A stretch of 64,000 bases of DNA from Lacinutrix sp. Hel_I_90 (GTDB taxonomy: Bacteria > Bacteroidota > Bacteroidia > Flavobacteriales > Flavobacteriaceae). Location of the stretch: contig NZ_JYNQ01000001.1 of the NCBI RefSeq assembly GCF_000934685.1, positions 310,001 to 374,000 of the forward strand, read 5' to 3'. Below the pieces are notes generated by a model. It saw only the letters and a program-made list of their open reading frames with translations. It was not told where the DNA came from and ran no database searches. Of the stretch, positions 8,748 to 18,400 are shown piece after piece. The position numbers were made by a program, and so were the translations under genes. Numbering within the stretch: position 1 is the first letter of the stretch; each line of letters opens with the position of its first letter.

Positions 8748-9080
8748 TTAAACTAATTGTGGCGGACCACGAAGTGAAAACGGAAGTTTTTGAAAGGCGC
8801 TAACAAATTCGTATTGAGAGCTTAATATGTTGTGATTATCTTCTGTAAAACCAAATGCGATTTCTTTAAAAGTAACAGTATAAACCGTATTTAAATTGAA
8901 TTTATAAAATTCGCATTCTAAATCGATATTATGAAAATGGGTATCCTGTGGATTGTCACAAACCTCATGTTTGTGATTCTCAAAAATATGATTAAACTTA
9001 ACAGCAGCAGGCAACATCACGGCTAAAACGAGTATTATAGCGAGTGATTTAATGATGATATGTTGCTTTATATGTTGCAT
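8748..9080 (-). CDS. Small secreted His/Cys-rich protein, probable partner of the metal receptor
   Basis: This 110-residue protein has an N-terminal hydrophobic segment (about residues 10-30) followed by FNHIFENHKHEVCDN and THFHNIDLECEFYKF. That puts six His and two Cys within about 30 residues and suggests a metal-binding periplasmic or membrane-anchored protein. Its start codon directly abuts the stop of the upstream gene, and the TonB receptor follows 64 bases later in the same direction. I infer a metal chaperone or sensor for the receptor. No enzyme motif is visible. Confidence 0.7.
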   Translation of the reverse strand: MQHIKQHIIIKSLAIILVLAVMLPAAVKFNHIFENHKHEVCDNPQDTHFHNIDLECEFYKFNLNTVYTVTFKEIAFGFTEDNHNILSSQYEFVSAFQKLPFSLRGPPQLV

Positions 9081-9575
9081 TTAATCTACAAAACGCCCTA
9101 ATCCAAAACGGCGTATCATTTTCTTTTCGAACTCCCAGAAAAATTTACCTTGGCCTAAAATATAACCAAAGCATACCAACAGGATTTGGTAGAAAATGAG
9201 TCCAATAATAATATATAATATCCAATAAACATATATATTTAAGTTTTCTTTAGTAATTCCTAGGAGTTTAATTACAGGCCTACCAACAAAAAGAGAGGAA
9301 GATCCTGTAATCGCAAAAACAATAAAAATGCGAATCATTTCCCAACGGTATTTAACCACCCATTTTTGTTCTAATTTTTTAAAAATAAGTAGGCAAAGTC
9401 TTAATAAAAAAAAGGTTATGAGAAACGCAAAAGCAATTTTAAAACCAATATGGTATTCTTCACGAAATAAACCAGTGATTTTGTAAGCGGAGTAAAAAAG
9501 GCCTAAAAGCCCTAAAACAGGAAAGAGTAGCTGCCAATTTTTCTGAATTTCCCAACGCTGTTTAAATTGCTCCAT
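9081..9575 (-). CDS. Small membrane protein of unknown function
   Basis: This 164-residue protein has about four hydrophobic segments (near residues 15-35, 43-65, 82-105 and 113-140). Two similar stretches, RWEIQKNWQL and YRWEMIRIFIVFAITGSSS, suggest an internal repeat. The FIVFAITGSSSLFVGRP segment matches a conserved flavobacterial family that I recall as DUF6787, which I cannot verify here. The coding region joins the next gene without a gap, so the two are co-translated. Confidence 0.7.
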   Translation of the reverse strand: MEQFKQRWEIQKNWQLLFPVLGLLGLFYSAYKITGLFREEYHIGFKIAFAFLITFFLLRLCLLIFKKLEQKWVVKYRWEMIRIFIVFAITGSSSLFVGRPVIKLLGITKENLNIYVYWILYIIIGLIFYQILLVCFGYILGQGKFFWEFEKKMIRRFGLGRFVD

Positions 9576-9603
9576 AGTAAAATTTTATGGGTGCAAATAT
9601 AAA

Positions 9604-10044
9604 TTAATTTTGAGGAACTCTGCCACCTAAAAGATTTTGATTATAGGTGTTTTGAAAGTAAATAAAATAATTATAGAGCTTATAATTTACATCGTAGCCA
9701 TAATCGACGCCTTGCCTATAGTTTATTTGAAGTTCATATAAATTGTCGTTAAAACGTCCTGGTTGTAATACTCTGGAATTCCATTCTTGCACATAACGAA
9801 TATTCTTAGTTTCTAAATAGTTTTGTGTGTAAAAACCTTCTGGCTTTGCAATAGTTATTAACCACGTGTTAAAACCAGGCTCTATAATGATGATGTCGTA
9901 TTCTAATTGATCACTCGAAATTTTCAAGGTATCACCAACTTGCGCTTCAGGCTTTTCAACTGTATTTGTATCTGTCGTTTCTTTTGATGAGTGACATCCA
10001 AAAGCAATAGTCAATATTGATACTACTAATATTAAATTTTTCAT
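9604..10044 (-). CDS. Predicted lipoprotein of unknown function
   Basis: This 146-residue protein has a lipoprotein signal peptide (MKNLILVVSILTIAFGC), a Thr/Glu-rich linker, then a small domain rich in Tyr and Asn (YELQINYRQGVDYGYDVNYK). It resembles a flavobacterial family that I recall as DUF6146, with no known role. It heads a run of minus-strand genes leading to the TonB receptor. No catalytic motif is visible. Confidence 0.7.
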   Translation of the reverse strand: MKNLILVVSILTIAFGCHSSKETTDTNTVEKPEAQVGDTLKISSDQLEYDIIIIEPGFNTWLITIAKPEGFYTQNYLETKNIRYVQEWNSRVLQPGRFNDNLYELQINYRQGVDYGYDVNYKLYNYFIYFQNTYNQNLLGGRVPQN

Positions 10045-10156
10045 AGTTTAATTTTGAATAAAGATACAAATAAAGGTGGATCAATAAAAGCGAGAAGAGC
10101 CAAACAAGTGTTTGGCTATTGATAATACTATGTTTATTTTAGCGTGAGTCAAATTA

Positions 10157-10795
10157 TTATTTTCCTCCAAAAAGACCACCTAGTAGCCCCCCAAGGCCAC
10201 CTTTTTTCTTAGAGCTACCTAATACCATACCGGCGACATCATCTACAATGCTCCCGTCACCATCTGCGTCAAGAATGGATTCTAAAAAACTTTGTTCTTT
10301 TTGATTTGAGGAACCACTTAATAAACCACCTAATAAGCCGCCAATATCATTAGAAGAATTTACATTTTCCTGTTTAGCTTGTTTCCCCAGAATGCCCATC
10401 AAAATTGGTGCTGCAACTTTTAAAATGTTTGCTACTGTGCTTGCGTCTAATCCAGATTTTTGACCTATTACCCTTTCAACACCTACCTTTTTCGAGCCTA
10501 AAACATGATCTAAAATTTTAGCGCCATCTTGCTTCACTTCATCATCAACACCTCCGCCAAATAGACTGCCAAGGTGGTCTAAAATGCTACCATCATGTTT
10601 GCCTTGAATTGCACTCATTAAGCCTTCGGCACCTTCAGGTGTGGCTGCATTACGTTTCATTGCAGCCATTAATACAGGTAAAGCCATCGTTAAAACACTA
10701 CTTGTTTCTTTTGTGTCATTTCCTGTTGATCTTGCAACGCCACTAACGATAGTTTTTCCTAACTCACTATCTAATACATCTAAAATTCCTGCCAT
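10157..10795 (-). CDS. DUF937 domain-containing protein
   Basis: This protein has 212 residues counted from MAGILDVLDSELGKTIV, which is the family's usual start; an in-frame upstream start at 10852 would add an unrelated hydrophobic stretch lying in the serA terminator. DUF937 proteins carry repeated helical segments (VLTMALPVLMAAMKRN and ILKVAAPILMGILGKQ here), a DADGDGSIVDD calcium-loop-like motif and a glycine-rich GGLLGGLFGGK tail. Function is unknown; family members resemble YidB. It lies just downstream of serA. Confidence 0.85.
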   Translation of the reverse strand: MAGILDVLDSELGKTIVSGVARSTGNDTKETSSVLTMALPVLMAAMKRNAATPEGAEGLMSAIQGKHDGSILDHLGSLFGGGVDDEVKQDGAKILDHVLGSKKVGVERVIGQKSGLDASTVANILKVAAPILMGILGKQAKQENVNSSNDIGGLLGGLLSGSSNQKEQSFLESILDADGDGSIVDDVAGMVLGSSKKKGGLGGLLGGLFGGK

Positions 10796-10841
10796 TATGT
10801 TCTTGTTTAAGTTAAAATTTGATGGAAAAAAGATACATAAA

Positions 10842-10871
10842 AAAAGCCGCAACGTTATAGTTTGCGGCTTT
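10842..10871 (-). terminator. Rho-independent terminator after serA
   Basis: AAAGCCGCAA, an 8-base loop and TTTGCGGCTT form a strong stem with A/T runs on both sides, 48 bases beyond the serA stop. It separates serA from the DUF937 gene, whose true start lies past it. Confidence 0.7.
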
Positions 10872-10918
10872 AATTATATTAAAAACTAATTGTTTTATGG
10901 ATAAAACGTTTTATTTAG

Positions 10919-11869
10919 TTAAAGTAGTATGTCTTTAATTTGTGTTGCTAATTCGGTACCTATTCTATCTTGTGCTTCATTAGTTGCAGCTCCAATATGT
11001 GGTGTTAATGAAATTCTTCCATTCATTAATAACTGTACAGCGGGAGTGGGTTCATTTTGAAAGGTATCTAAACCTGCAAAGGCTAATTTACCGCTTTCTA
11101 ACGCATTAACTAATTCCACTTCATTAACGACTCCACCACGGGCAGCGTTTATGATCACAGAACCCTTTTTCATTAAATCAAATTCTGCTTTACCAATAAC
11201 ATAGTCTTTTTGAGCTGGTACGTGAAGTGTTACAAAATCAGATTCTTTTAAAACGGTTTCCATAGGTTGCGTTTTAATATTGAAGCTTACCGCTTGGCCG
11301 TCAAAAAAATCAACAGTTACTTCGGCACCATCAATAAACATATCAGCTGCTATTACTTTCATTCCAACACCTAATCCAATTTTAGCAACTTCCTGTCCAA
11401 TACGACCAAAGCCTATAATACCTAGTGTTTTACCTCTTAGTTCAACACCTTTAGCGTAGTTTTTCTTTAACTTATTAAATTGAGAATCTCCATCTAAGGG
11501 CATGTTTCTATTAGAATCGTGTAAGAAACGGACGCCGCCATAAAGGTGAGCGAACACTAGTTCTGCAACAGATTGTGAAGAAGCAGCAGGTGTATTGATG
11601 ACCTTTAAACCTTTATCGCGAGCGTACTCAACATCAATATTATCCATACCAACGCCACCACGACCTATAATCTTTAAACTAGGACAGGCATCGATTAACG
11701 GTTTGCGAACGGTTGTTGCACTTCTTACTAGAAGGACAGTCACCTCATTCTCATTGATAAAATTAATTAATTGCTCTTGTGCTACTGTTGTAGTAATCAC
11801 TTCAAATCCTGCGGCTTCTAAAGCGTTAATTCCGCTTTGAGAAACACCATCGTTTGCTAATACTTTCAT
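10919..11869 (-). CDS. serA: D-3-phosphoglycerate dehydrogenase (short form)
   Basis: This 316-residue D-isomer-specific 2-hydroxyacid dehydrogenase catalyses the first step of serine synthesis, 3-phosphoglycerate to 3-phosphohydroxypyruvate. It has the NAD-binding GKTLGIIGFGRIGQEVA, the substrate-side GRGGVGMDNID and NAARGGVVNE, and the catalytic His in SLTPHIGAAT. There is no C-terminal ACT domain, so feedback control by serine through ACT is not expected. serC lies just upstream in the same direction, giving a two-gene serine pathway. A palindromic element precedes the start. Confidence 0.9.
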   Translation of the reverse strand: MKVLANDGVSQSGINALEAAGFEVITTTVAQEQLINFINENEVTVLLVRSATTVRKPLIDACPSLKIIGRGGVGMDNIDVEYARDKGLKVINTPAASSQSVAELVFAHLYGGVRFLHDSNRNMPLDGDSQFNKLKKNYAKGVELRGKTLGIIGFGRIGQEVAKIGLGVGMKVIAADMFIDGAEVTVDFFDGQAVSFNIKTQPMETVLKESDFVTLHVPAQKDYVIGKAEFDLMKKGSVIINAARGGVVNEVELVNALESGKLAFAGLDTFQNEPTPAVQLLMNGRISLTPHIGAATNEAQDRIGTELATQIKDILL

Positions 11870-11889
11870 TGCAATACTTTATTTTTAAT

Positions 11890-11927
11890 TCCTACATTTT
11901 CGATAATTATCGAGGGAGAAGGAGTCT
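11890..11927 (-). repeat. Palindromic element upstream of serA
   Basis: The perfect palindrome TCGATAATTATCGA (11900-11913) sits inside a longer pattern. Read towards serA it runs CTCCTTCTCCC ... TGTAGGAAT, followed by an A-rich run to the ATG. This ending resembles the GGAATGA-A-rich-ATG arrangement at ychF, parC and hisH, so it is a probable, more diverged, member of that family. Confidence 0.5.
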
Positions 11928-11991
11928 ATTACTATTTTATTTATGTTAAGTTCTAGTCGCACTAATACCGGCGACGGCAACTTGAATATTT

Positions 11992-13053
11992 TTATGCTTT
12001 AGCTTCCAATTCACTCATAACCTCCACTAAAGCCTTAACGCTATCAATCGATAATGCATTGTACATTGATGCTCTGTAGCCTCCAACACTTCTATGTCCA
12101 TTAATGCCGTTAATTCCTGCCTCTTTAACCATTGTTTCAAATGTTTCTTTTAAGTTTTCACTTTCCAGAGTAAACGTAGCATTCATATTCGAACGGTCTT
12201 CTTTTGCTGTAAACCCTTTAAATAGTGGGTTTAAGTCAATTTCCGAATACATAATACGCGCTTTCATTTCATTCACTTCTTCAATGGCTTTAATACCTCC
12301 AAGGTTTTTTAACCATTCCAGCGTTAACATCGAAGTATAAACGGCGAAAACAGGTGGCGTATTGAACATACTGTTTTTAGAAATATGTACTTTATAATCC
12401 ATCATTGATGGAATTTTACGCGATACTTTTCCTAGAACCTCTTCTTTCACTACAACTAAAGTCGTACCTGCTGGTCCCATATTTTTTTGAGCCCCTGCAT
12501 AAATTAAATCAAACTGGGAAAAATCAAGTGTACGAGAGAAAATATCACTGCTCATATCGCATACCAAAGGAATGTCTACTTTTGGAAAGCTTTTCATTTG
12601 GGTTCCAAAAATGGTATTATTTGAAGTGACATGCAAATAATCATAATCTGAAGGCACATCGTAGCCTTTTGGAATGTAGTTATAATTAGACGCCTTAGAA
12701 GAAGCGACCTCATAGACATCATCATAAATTTGGGCTTCTTTCATCGCTTTATCTGCCCAGGTTCCTGTATTTAAATAACCGGCTCTTTTTTCTAATAGAT
12801 TAAGTGCCACCATTAAAAACTGCGTGCTCGCGCCACCTTGTAAAAACAACGCTTTATAACCTTTGCCTTCTAAGCCTAGAAGTTCTAATGCTAGCGCTCT
12901 GGCTTTTTCCATCACATCAACGAAAGCTTTACTTCTATGCGAAATTTCTATCAAGGATAATCCGTTATCAAAATCTAATAAAGCTTCTGAGGCTTTTAAA
13001 ATTACTTCTTTTGGCAACACGCAAGGACCTGCGCTAAAGTTATGTCTCATCAT
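11992..13053 (-). CDS. serC: Phosphoserine aminotransferase
   Basis: This 353-residue class V PLP enzyme starts RHNFSAGPCVLP, the SerC signature. It has the cofactor Lys in LIYAGAQKNMGPAGTT and the closing GINGHRSVGGYRASMYNA. It transaminates 3-phosphohydroxypyruvate to phosphoserine, using the product of SerA encoded downstream. Two adjacent ATGs (13053 and 13050) are possible starts. The gene order acyl-CoA reductase, serC, serA is, as I recall, conserved in flavobacteria. Confidence 0.93.
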   Translation of the reverse strand: MMRHNFSAGPCVLPKEVILKASEALLDFDNGLSLIEISHRSKAFVDVMEKARALALELLGLEGKGYKALFLQGGASTQFLMVALNLLEKRAGYLNTGTWADKAMKEAQIYDDVYEVASSKASNYNYIPKGYDVPSDYDYLHVTSNNTIFGTQMKSFPKVDIPLVCDMSSDIFSRTLDFSQFDLIYAGAQKNMGPAGTTLVVVKEEVLGKVSRKIPSMMDYKVHISKNSMFNTPPVFAVYTSMLTLEWLKNLGGIKAIEEVNEMKARIMYSEIDLNPLFKGFTAKEDRSNMNATFTLESENLKETFETMVKEAGINGINGHRSVGGYRASMYNALSIDSVKALVEVMSELEAKA

Positions 13054-13133
13054 AATTAAATAGTGTTGTTTTTAGCGTTACAAAGGTGCTAAATAATCTA
13101 TGATTTTTTGTTATTAAAATGATAAATTATCCG

Positions 13134-14192
13134 CTATAATTTTAACAAAAACGCAATGGTATCCACTTCATCTGCATAATCCCAAAGCGCTGGTTTTTGT
13201 GTGTTTCCAAATGTGATCTCTTGGGAAGAGAAGCCTTCAGCAACAATACATTGGACATTATCTGCGTGGTTTTTTAGTTTTTCCTGAAGCGCTACTTTAG
13301 TATCATAATATTCATAAAACACAGTAGCAATAGGAGATGCGAAACTCTCATCTTCCTTAATCATGAGAAATCCGTTTTCCAACATCTCAAATTCACTCAT
13401 TAAATAAACGGCTTTGTTATAATCGTAATTATTAGCATATTTAGATTCGTTAATGATGGGATGCCACTTGTACATGGCTTCAAAAAAAGCATCGAAAGCA
13501 TAGCCTCTTGGAAGAAACAATTTGGACACATTTCGGCAACCTAATCCATAGTATCTAAAGATATCATCAGAGAGGTTTTCCAGTTCTTCTTTGGTTTCCT
13601 TGCCATTTAAAACAGCAACAGAGTTTCTGTTTTTTCTTATAATTGAAGGTTTGCCTTTGAAATAGTATTCAAAATAGCGTGCTGTATTATTGCTTCCTGT
13701 AGCGATTACCGCATCAAAATCACTGAGTTTTTCTTCTGTAAATTGTATTTTTCCTTTAAATTCAGGCGCAATGTATTCTAAATACTTGGCTAAAAAAGGA
13801 AGTAAATTTTTGTCATTTGAAGATTGCTTAACCACAACGCTATGTCCCGAAATTAATACCGCTAAGAAGTCATGAAAGCCAACTAAGGGGATGTTTCCTG
13901 CCATGATAATCGCAACATTTTGCGGATGGACATTAGTAAAATCATATTTTGACGTCCATTGGCTCAATTGACTGTCAGTAAGTTCATTCGCCCATCCGTT
14001 TAAAGCAAAAACGATATTCTTTTTCGTAAACCAGCCATTATGTTCTTGTGCTAATTTAATCTGGTGTTTAAAGCCTTCAAAGAACAAATCGTTATGTAAA
14101 ACAGTTTCATTTTTTTGAAAATCTTCACTAGTGAATTGCTTTATAAAAGCACCTAATTTTGAGAAAGCGTTAATTCTTTGTTGTAATTCCAT
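13134..14192 (-). CDS. Acyl-CoA reductase (LuxC-like)
   Basis: This 352-residue aldehyde-dehydrogenase-fold protein is of the LuxC/acyl-CoA reductase family. It has VAIIMAGNIPLVGFHDFL, a nucleotide-binding VIATGSNNTARYF, and the presumed catalytic Cys in YYGLGCRNVSKLFLP. The family makes fatty aldehydes from acyl-CoA using NADPH. No luxAB-type genes are nearby, so bioluminescence is unlikely and the aldehyde's use is unknown. It is divergent from the ferredoxin gene. Confidence 0.85.
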   Translation of the reverse strand: MELQQRINAFSKLGAFIKQFTSEDFQKNETVLHNDLFFEGFKHQIKLAQEHNGWFTKKNIVFALNGWANELTDSQLSQWTSKYDFTNVHPQNVAIIMAGNIPLVGFHDFLAVLISGHSVVVKQSSNDKNLLPFLAKYLEYIAPEFKGKIQFTEEKLSDFDAVIATGSNNTARYFEYYFKGKPSIIRKNRNSVAVLNGKETKEELENLSDDIFRYYGLGCRNVSKLFLPRGYAFDAFFEAMYKWHPIINESKYANNYDYNKAVYLMSEFEMLENGFLMIKEDESFASPIATVFYEYYDTKVALQEKLKNHADNVQCIVAEGFSSQEITFGNTQKPALWDYADEVDTIAFLLKL

Positions 14193-14198
14193 CAGCTA

Positions 14199-14230
14199 TT
14201 TGCGTAAGACTTGTTTTGTCATTATTTTTG
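14199..14230 (+). promoter_or_regulatory. Bacteroidota-type promoter for the ferredoxin gene
   Basis: A TTTG at 14199-14202 and TATTTTTG at 14223-14230 are separated by 20 bases, matching the Bacteroidota primary sigma factor consensus (-33 TTTG, -7 TAnnTTTG). The predicted transcript start falls about 20-25 bases before the ferredoxin ATG at 14260. Confidence 0.55.
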
Positions 14231-14259
14231 CAATGCAAATTTAGATAAAAATAAGCTAT

Positions 14260-14613
14260 ATGGCGATTATTATAACAGACGAATGTATAAACTGTGGTGC
14301 TTGTGAGCCAGAATGCCCAAATACTGCTATTTATGAAGGTGCTGACGACTGGAGATATAAAGACGGAACAAGCTTAGAAGGTAGTGTTGTTTTACCTAAT
14401 GGTAAAGCTGTGGATGCCGAGGAAGCTCAGGAACCAATAAGTGATGAAATATATTATATCGTCCCAGACAAATGTACTGAGTGTAAAGGATTTCATGATG
14501 AACCACAATGTGCTGCAGTTTGTCCTGTAGATTGTTGTGTCCCAGATGACGATCATGTAGAGACTGAAGCAGTCTTATTAGGAAAGCAAAAATTCATGCA
14601 TCCTGAAGATTAA
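14260..14613 (+). CDS. 4Fe-4S dicluster ferredoxin
   Basis: This 117-residue protein has one classical cluster motif ([12 protein letters not shown]) and a second, longer one ([22 protein letters not shown]), typical of bacterial 2[4Fe-4S] ferredoxins with an insertion in the second motif. A segment of about 40 residues between them, with [18 protein letters not shown], is characteristic of the Bacteroidota form. It is a small cytosolic electron carrier, strongly acidic. It stands alone on the plus strand with its own promoter and terminator. Confidence 0.93.
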   Translation: MAIIITDECINCGACEPECPNTAIYEGADDWRYKDGTSLEGSVVLPNGKAVDAEEAQEPISDEIYYIVPDKCTECKGFHDEPQCAAVCPVDCCVPDDDHVETEAVLLGKQKFMHPED

Positions 14614-14636
14614 TTTATACGGTATTATCAATTAAT

Positions 14637-14668
14637 AAAAAAATCCTACACAACGTTAGGATTTTTTT
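14637..14668. terminator. Bidirectional terminator between ferredoxin and methyltransferase genes
   Basis: AAAAAAATCCTA, a short loop and TAGGATTTTTTT form an A/T-flanked hairpin usable in both directions. It overlaps the stop codon of the convergent methyltransferase gene at 14646. Confidence 0.7.
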
Positions 14669-15410
14669 GTGCCATTTTTCTGGCGACCATAACGTACGTA
14701 TCAAACATATACGACGGTTTGTCTATACATTCAATGAGTTCAAAATCATTTAGATATAAAAATAATTCCCATTCGTTTTTAGTGAAAGCACGTACTTCAG
14801 AATCATCTTGTGTAATTAGTTTCTTACTGTCCTCAGTTACTTCATAATACTTTGCATTCCAATTAAACATGATATTATTTGAGGTCGTCGGTGTTAAAAA
14901 GCTTTCTCTATAGTATGTTTTTTGTTTGTAAGTAGCAGCATGTTCCATGTTAACACCCCCTTTAATAGACTTAATAAACCGATTCGCATCAATGAAATCG
15001 AAACACAGAATCCCTTGATTTTCTAAATTGTTATAAATAGCATGTAACGCGTTATGAACATTTTTATTTGAAAGTAAGTAGCTTGAAGTTCTACCAGTAA
15101 TAATAATACTTTGCGTGGTTTGATTTAATTTGAAATCACGCATGTCACCTTGTATAAAATGCTTTTTAGAAAGCTTTTGGCTTGCGAGGGCCACCATATC
15201 TGCACTATAATCTAAACCGTGGTAGTCAAAACCATTTGCTACAAAATATTTTGCGAGGTTGCCCGTACCTGAACCCATTTCTAAAACCTGATTTTTTTTA
15301 TACTTATTTAATAGCGTACTATAAAACAGGTATTCTTCCTCATAGTTTATGAAGGTTTGATACATGGCATCATAGAGGTGTTCCAATCCGTTTGTGTAGA
15401 GACTTTGCAT
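14646..15410 (-). CDS. Class I SAM-dependent methyltransferase
   Basis: This 254-residue protein has the Rossmann SAM motif VLEMGSGTGNLAKYF, then DYHGLDYSADMVALA and FIQGDMRDF, which correspond to the usual acidic loop and post-I motifs. The C-terminal half resembles small-molecule methyltransferases such as those of glycine/sarcosine or quinone type, but the substrate cannot be read from the sequence. It is a single gene convergent with the ferredoxin gene and followed by the shared terminator. Confidence 0.8.
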   Translation of the reverse strand: MQSLYTNGLEHLYDAMYQTFINYEEEYLFYSTLLNKYKKNQVLEMGSGTGNLAKYFVANGFDYHGLDYSADMVALASQKLSKKHFIQGDMRDFKLNQTTQSIIITGRTSSYLLSNKNVHNALHAIYNNLENQGILCFDFIDANRFIKSIKGGVNMEHAATYKQKTYYRESFLTPTTSNNIMFNWNAKYYEVTEDSKKLITQDDSEVRAFTKNEWELFLYLNDFELIECIDKPSYMFDTYVMVARKMAQKNPNVV

Positions 15411-15425
15411 GTTTTAAAGATAAAA

Positions 15426-15455
15426 AAAATGCTACTCAAATTGGAGTAGCATTTT
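15426..15455 (-). terminator. Rho-independent terminator of the sigma/FecR/receptor operon
   Basis: AAAATGCTACTC, a 6-base loop and GAGTAGCATTTT form a perfect 12 bp stem 25 bases after the receptor stop. It marks the end of the operon that begins with the sigma factor gene at 20313. Confidence 0.8.
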
Positions 15456-15479
15456 AAATAATCACAATAAATTAGTGAT

Positions 15480-18400
15480 TTAGAATTTATAGTTTAACGA
15501 TAAATTAAACATCGTTCCTAATTGACTAAAGTGGTACCCATCGTAAGTCATTTGAGAATAACGTTGGTTAAAGGTAATAAGGTTAGACTGGTTTTTAGTT
15601 TGCGCTGGATCGGCTAAAATGGCTTCTCCTGCTGCATTCTCTGCTTTAAACTCCCATTCTGGTAAAACGTTTAGTAAATTATTGACGTTTAATGCGATGG
15701 TTAGTTTTTCGGTAGCATTATAGTTAATACCTAAATCTGTAACAATCTTAGGAATAAATTCCGTTCTTAAATCGTTACTCATACCTTGTTGTTTAAAGGT
15801 TGTTTTTCCAAAGTACGTGTTGTTTAAAGAGAACCCAAATTTATTAATATCATAATTAGCTCCTAAGATCCATTTTGTTACTGGTCTTGAAGTAAAGAAT
15901 AAGGCTTCCTGTGTGTCGTTAACTACAGATTGGCCAGAATTGGCTACTAAAGGAATGTCTTTCACAGCGCCATCTCTCTCATTTTGAATGGTGTAGTTTC
16001 CAGATAAATTAAGATCTAATTGACCACTACCTAATCCAATGTTTCTTTTTGATAAAACAACATCAATACCAGAAGTTCTGGTGTCTATGGCATTAGAGAA
16101 AAAACTAATGTCACTTAAGTTGTTTTCGTCTAAAAGGATATCTAATGGGTTTGTTGGATCTCCACTAGGTCCAATTTCTGCCCCTAAAACAATACGATCT
16201 TTAACTGCTATGTTATAATAATCTAGAGTAAAACTTAGGTTGTTATCAAATTTACCGCCTACACCAACGGTAAAGTTGTTTGAGGTTTCTGCATCCAATT
16301 CTGGAATTCCTAGTAATTTTGCCTGAGTAGAAACATTGTTTATTAAGCCACCAACTTGTATGCCAGAACCAGCAATAAAGCTATACTGCGCTTTTTGTGT
16401 GTAAATTTGATGTAATGTAGGTGCTCTAAAGCCCGATGATACAGAAGCTCTTGCTGTTAATTGTTCATTTATTTTTAAACGAGAACTTAATTTATAAACA
16501 AAGGTATTCCCAAAATCTGAATAGTTTTCCGTTCTAATGGTTCCACTCACTAAGAAGGCGTCACTCACATCAAAATCTAAAGAGAAGTAACCCCCAAAGT
16601 TATAGCGGTTAAATTTACCGGAATTTTGAGGAGCATTACCAGCAAAAGAATCGGCGCCACCACCATCATAAGAGGCTAAGCCACCTTCAATTACTTCAAA
16701 GACCTCATTTCGAAACTCGGCACCAAAACCAATACTTACTTTATCAGATAGTAATCTTGAGATATCGATATTTCCCACATTATGAGTAAATCGTGTTCCG
16801 CCAGGATCAAATGATTGCGGACTGTTTTCTCTATATAAAGGCGAAAAACTTATTTCACCATCATCAATAACATGATCCCCATCAGTATCAGTCCAGACAG
16901 GATCAGAGGCAACATCATTTGGATTATGAGACTGATTCACCTTATACGTTTGTGTGTTGCCACCAGTAGTATAACTTAAATCGACATTCCAGTCATTTAT
17001 TTTTGTTTTAATACCAACGGTACCATTATAATCATTTAATAAGCCTTCAAACGTTGGTACGTAACCGTCATAGCCACCAGCCGTATTTGGATTTTCCCCT
17101 GGAAAGAAGTCTGCTAAGTAAGGCATATCATCAACTGTTCTCCAATACGGTGTTCTATAATTAGCAAAACTGTTTACTTTTTTATAGACATAAGCCGTAT
17201 TAAAATACAGCTCGGTATTCTCGCTTAAATCAAAGCCACCGTTAATTAAGAATTTAGAGGCAGCCGTTTCAGGAGAGCCATTTATGTTTCCTGCATCTGG
17301 ACGACGTCCTAAAAATTCATTAACAAATGCAATATCAGCAGGAGTTCCTCCTGTAAAATCTGCAACTTCACCAGAAGCATCAACAGTTCCAGGTCTGTTA
17401 GCCAAATTTACTTTAGATAAATCTATAGTATAATTTATAAAACCTTTACCGTCTCCAATTTCAGAACCATTATTTACAGCTATTCCTACCATTTCACCAT
17501 CGCCTTCAGAAGTAATTCCCGATCTTAATGTCGCAGAACCTAAGTTAACATCGTCTTTTAAAATAATATTCATTACACCGGCAATCGCATCCGATCCGTA
17601 TTGAGCAGAAGCACCATCACGAAGTATTTCTACACGCTCTATAGCATCTGTAGGAATGGCTGAGATATCTGCACCCGTTTCACCTCGTCCTGGAGACGTT
17701 TGTGTATATAATAAGGCACTTAAATTTTTACGCTTACCGTTAATAAGGATTAAGGTTCTAGAAGGTCCCATATTTCTAATTTCATAAGGGTCTAAAAGGG
17801 ATGTTGCATCATTAACAGGTGTTTGTACCGTATTAAATGATGGAATTCTATATTGTAATGCTTTATCAAAAGAGGCTTGTCCCGTAGATATTAAATCGTT
17901 AGAAGAGACAACGTCTACTGGCAGTGGCGTATCGACACTACTTCTTGGTGCGGTACGAGATCCTACCAAGATAATTTCTTCTAAGGCTTCACCGTCAGAT
18001 AAGGTGACATTAATGATCGACTGGCCATTAACGGCGACTTCTTTTTTAGAATAGCCTATCGAGCTAAAAACTAGTGTACTAGAGCTATTTACTGTTAACG
18101 AATAGTTACCATCAAAATCTGAAGCGGTTCCATTATTGGTTCCTTTTTCTACGATATTAACTCCTGCAAGACCGTAACCGTCTGCATCTGTAACTTTACC
18201 AGAGACTGTTTCTTGAAGGTTATCAAGAATATTGTCGACTGTAATATTAGAGGTGTTAAGATTAGCGATAAGCCCTTTTACTTCTAGTGTATCACTTTTC
18301 TTATTATAGATTACATAATACTTGTTTCCTAAATATTCGAAACCTAATCTGGTTTTGTTTTCCAGTTTTCGAATGATTCTTTCCAATTTGTTGTAATCAT

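Noticed and set aside
13134-14192. Bioluminescence (lux) locus, suggested by the LuxC-like enzyme
   Set aside because: No luxA, luxB, luxD or luxE genes flank it; the neighbours are serine synthesis genes and a ferredoxin.
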